Source: Bacteroidota bacterium
Lineage (GTDB): Bacteria; Bacteroidota; Bacteroidia; Bacteroidales; Prolixibacteraceae
Length of the DNA stretch: 15,193 nucleotides
Direction of reading: 5' to 3'
NCBI GenBank assembly: GCA_030706665.1
Contig: JAUZOB010000045.1
Coordinates: 1 to 15,193, forward strand
In this document: positions 15,033 through 15,193 of the stretch, one piece after another
Position numbering within the stretch: the stretch's first letter is position 1
How the letters are laid out: every line of letters starts with the position of its first letter
Notes under the pieces: model-generated
What the model was told of the DNA's origin: nothing
What the model saw: the letters and a program-made list of their open reading frames with translations, nothing else
Database searches by the model: none
Program-made: the position numbers and the translations under genes

Positions 15033-15193
15033 AAGAGACGTTGCTTCTTATTGGTTTTATATCCTCTTGCTTGTTAAATGCTTTTATGCAAAAAGAGACA
15101 GTCTGAAAAGATAATGGTTGTTTTTTGAGCTTGGATATTATTGCCGAATATTCTTAAAATATAATTTGAATGCTACATTTTGATTAGGGGTAA
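15033..15193. other. 3' flank of the phosphatase operon
   Basis: No gene or convincing terminator is visible after the phosphatase stop. TTG at 15141-15143 and TATAATTTG at 15160-15168 on the plus strand loosely resemble a Bacteroidota promoter, but the 16-base spacing is shorter than usual. If real, it would drive a gene beyond the window. Confidence 0.25.

Overview
The window is a hydrogen-metabolism locus of an anaerobic bacterium. Ten genes on the minus strand (12631 down to 4293) read as one operon. A second three-gene minus-strand operon (3971 down to 472) follows it, and a two-gene plus-strand operon (12920 to 15032) diverges from the first. The organism is most likely a fermentative member of the Bacteroidota: base composition is moderately AT-rich, and most start codons are preceded by A/T-rich leaders without a Shine-Dalgarno sequence, as is usual in that phylum. 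The gene order resembles hydrogenase clusters of Clostridia as I remember them, so a Firmicutes origin or lateral transfer cannot be excluded. There are no tRNA or rRNA genes, CRISPR arrays or insertion sequences.

Layout. 1-471 has no convincing gene but holds a long imperfect hairpin. 472-3971 (minus) encodes a compact [FeFe]-hydrogenase, HydC2-HydB2-HydA2. 4169-4207 is a perfect 14-bp stem-loop, probably the terminator of the upstream operon. 4293-8418 (minus) encodes a full electron-bifurcation-type hydrogenase, HydB1-HydA1-HydC1, preceded by a small thioredoxin-fold ferredoxin-like protein (8446-8841). 8872-12631 (minus) is a regulatory block: a stand-alone GHKL ATPase, a PHP phosphoesterase, a DRTGG protein, a degenerate (sensory-type) [FeFe]-hydrogenase, an RsbW-like ATPase and a second DRTGG protein. 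12632-12919 is the divergent promoter region. 12920-15032 (plus) encodes a double-PAS protein and a SpoIIE/PP2C phosphatase with an unassigned C-terminal domain.

How the genes may work together. HydABC-1 carries every cofactor site expected for coupling NADH and reduced ferredoxin to H2. HydABC-2 lacks both outer Fe-S domains of HydB, and its HydA has Ser where the active-site cluster ligand Cys is expected, so the two enzymes probably differ in electron partner or bias. The upstream genes combine a probable H2 or redox sensor (the degenerate hydrogenase and the PAS protein) with the two enzyme classes of a partner-switching phospho-circuit (RsbW-like ATPase and SpoIIE-like phosphatase). No STAS protein or sigma factor is present, and the two DRTGG proteins are candidate switch partners. 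That signalling module is the least described part of the window. The HydE, HydF and HydG maturases needed to build the H-cluster are not encoded here.
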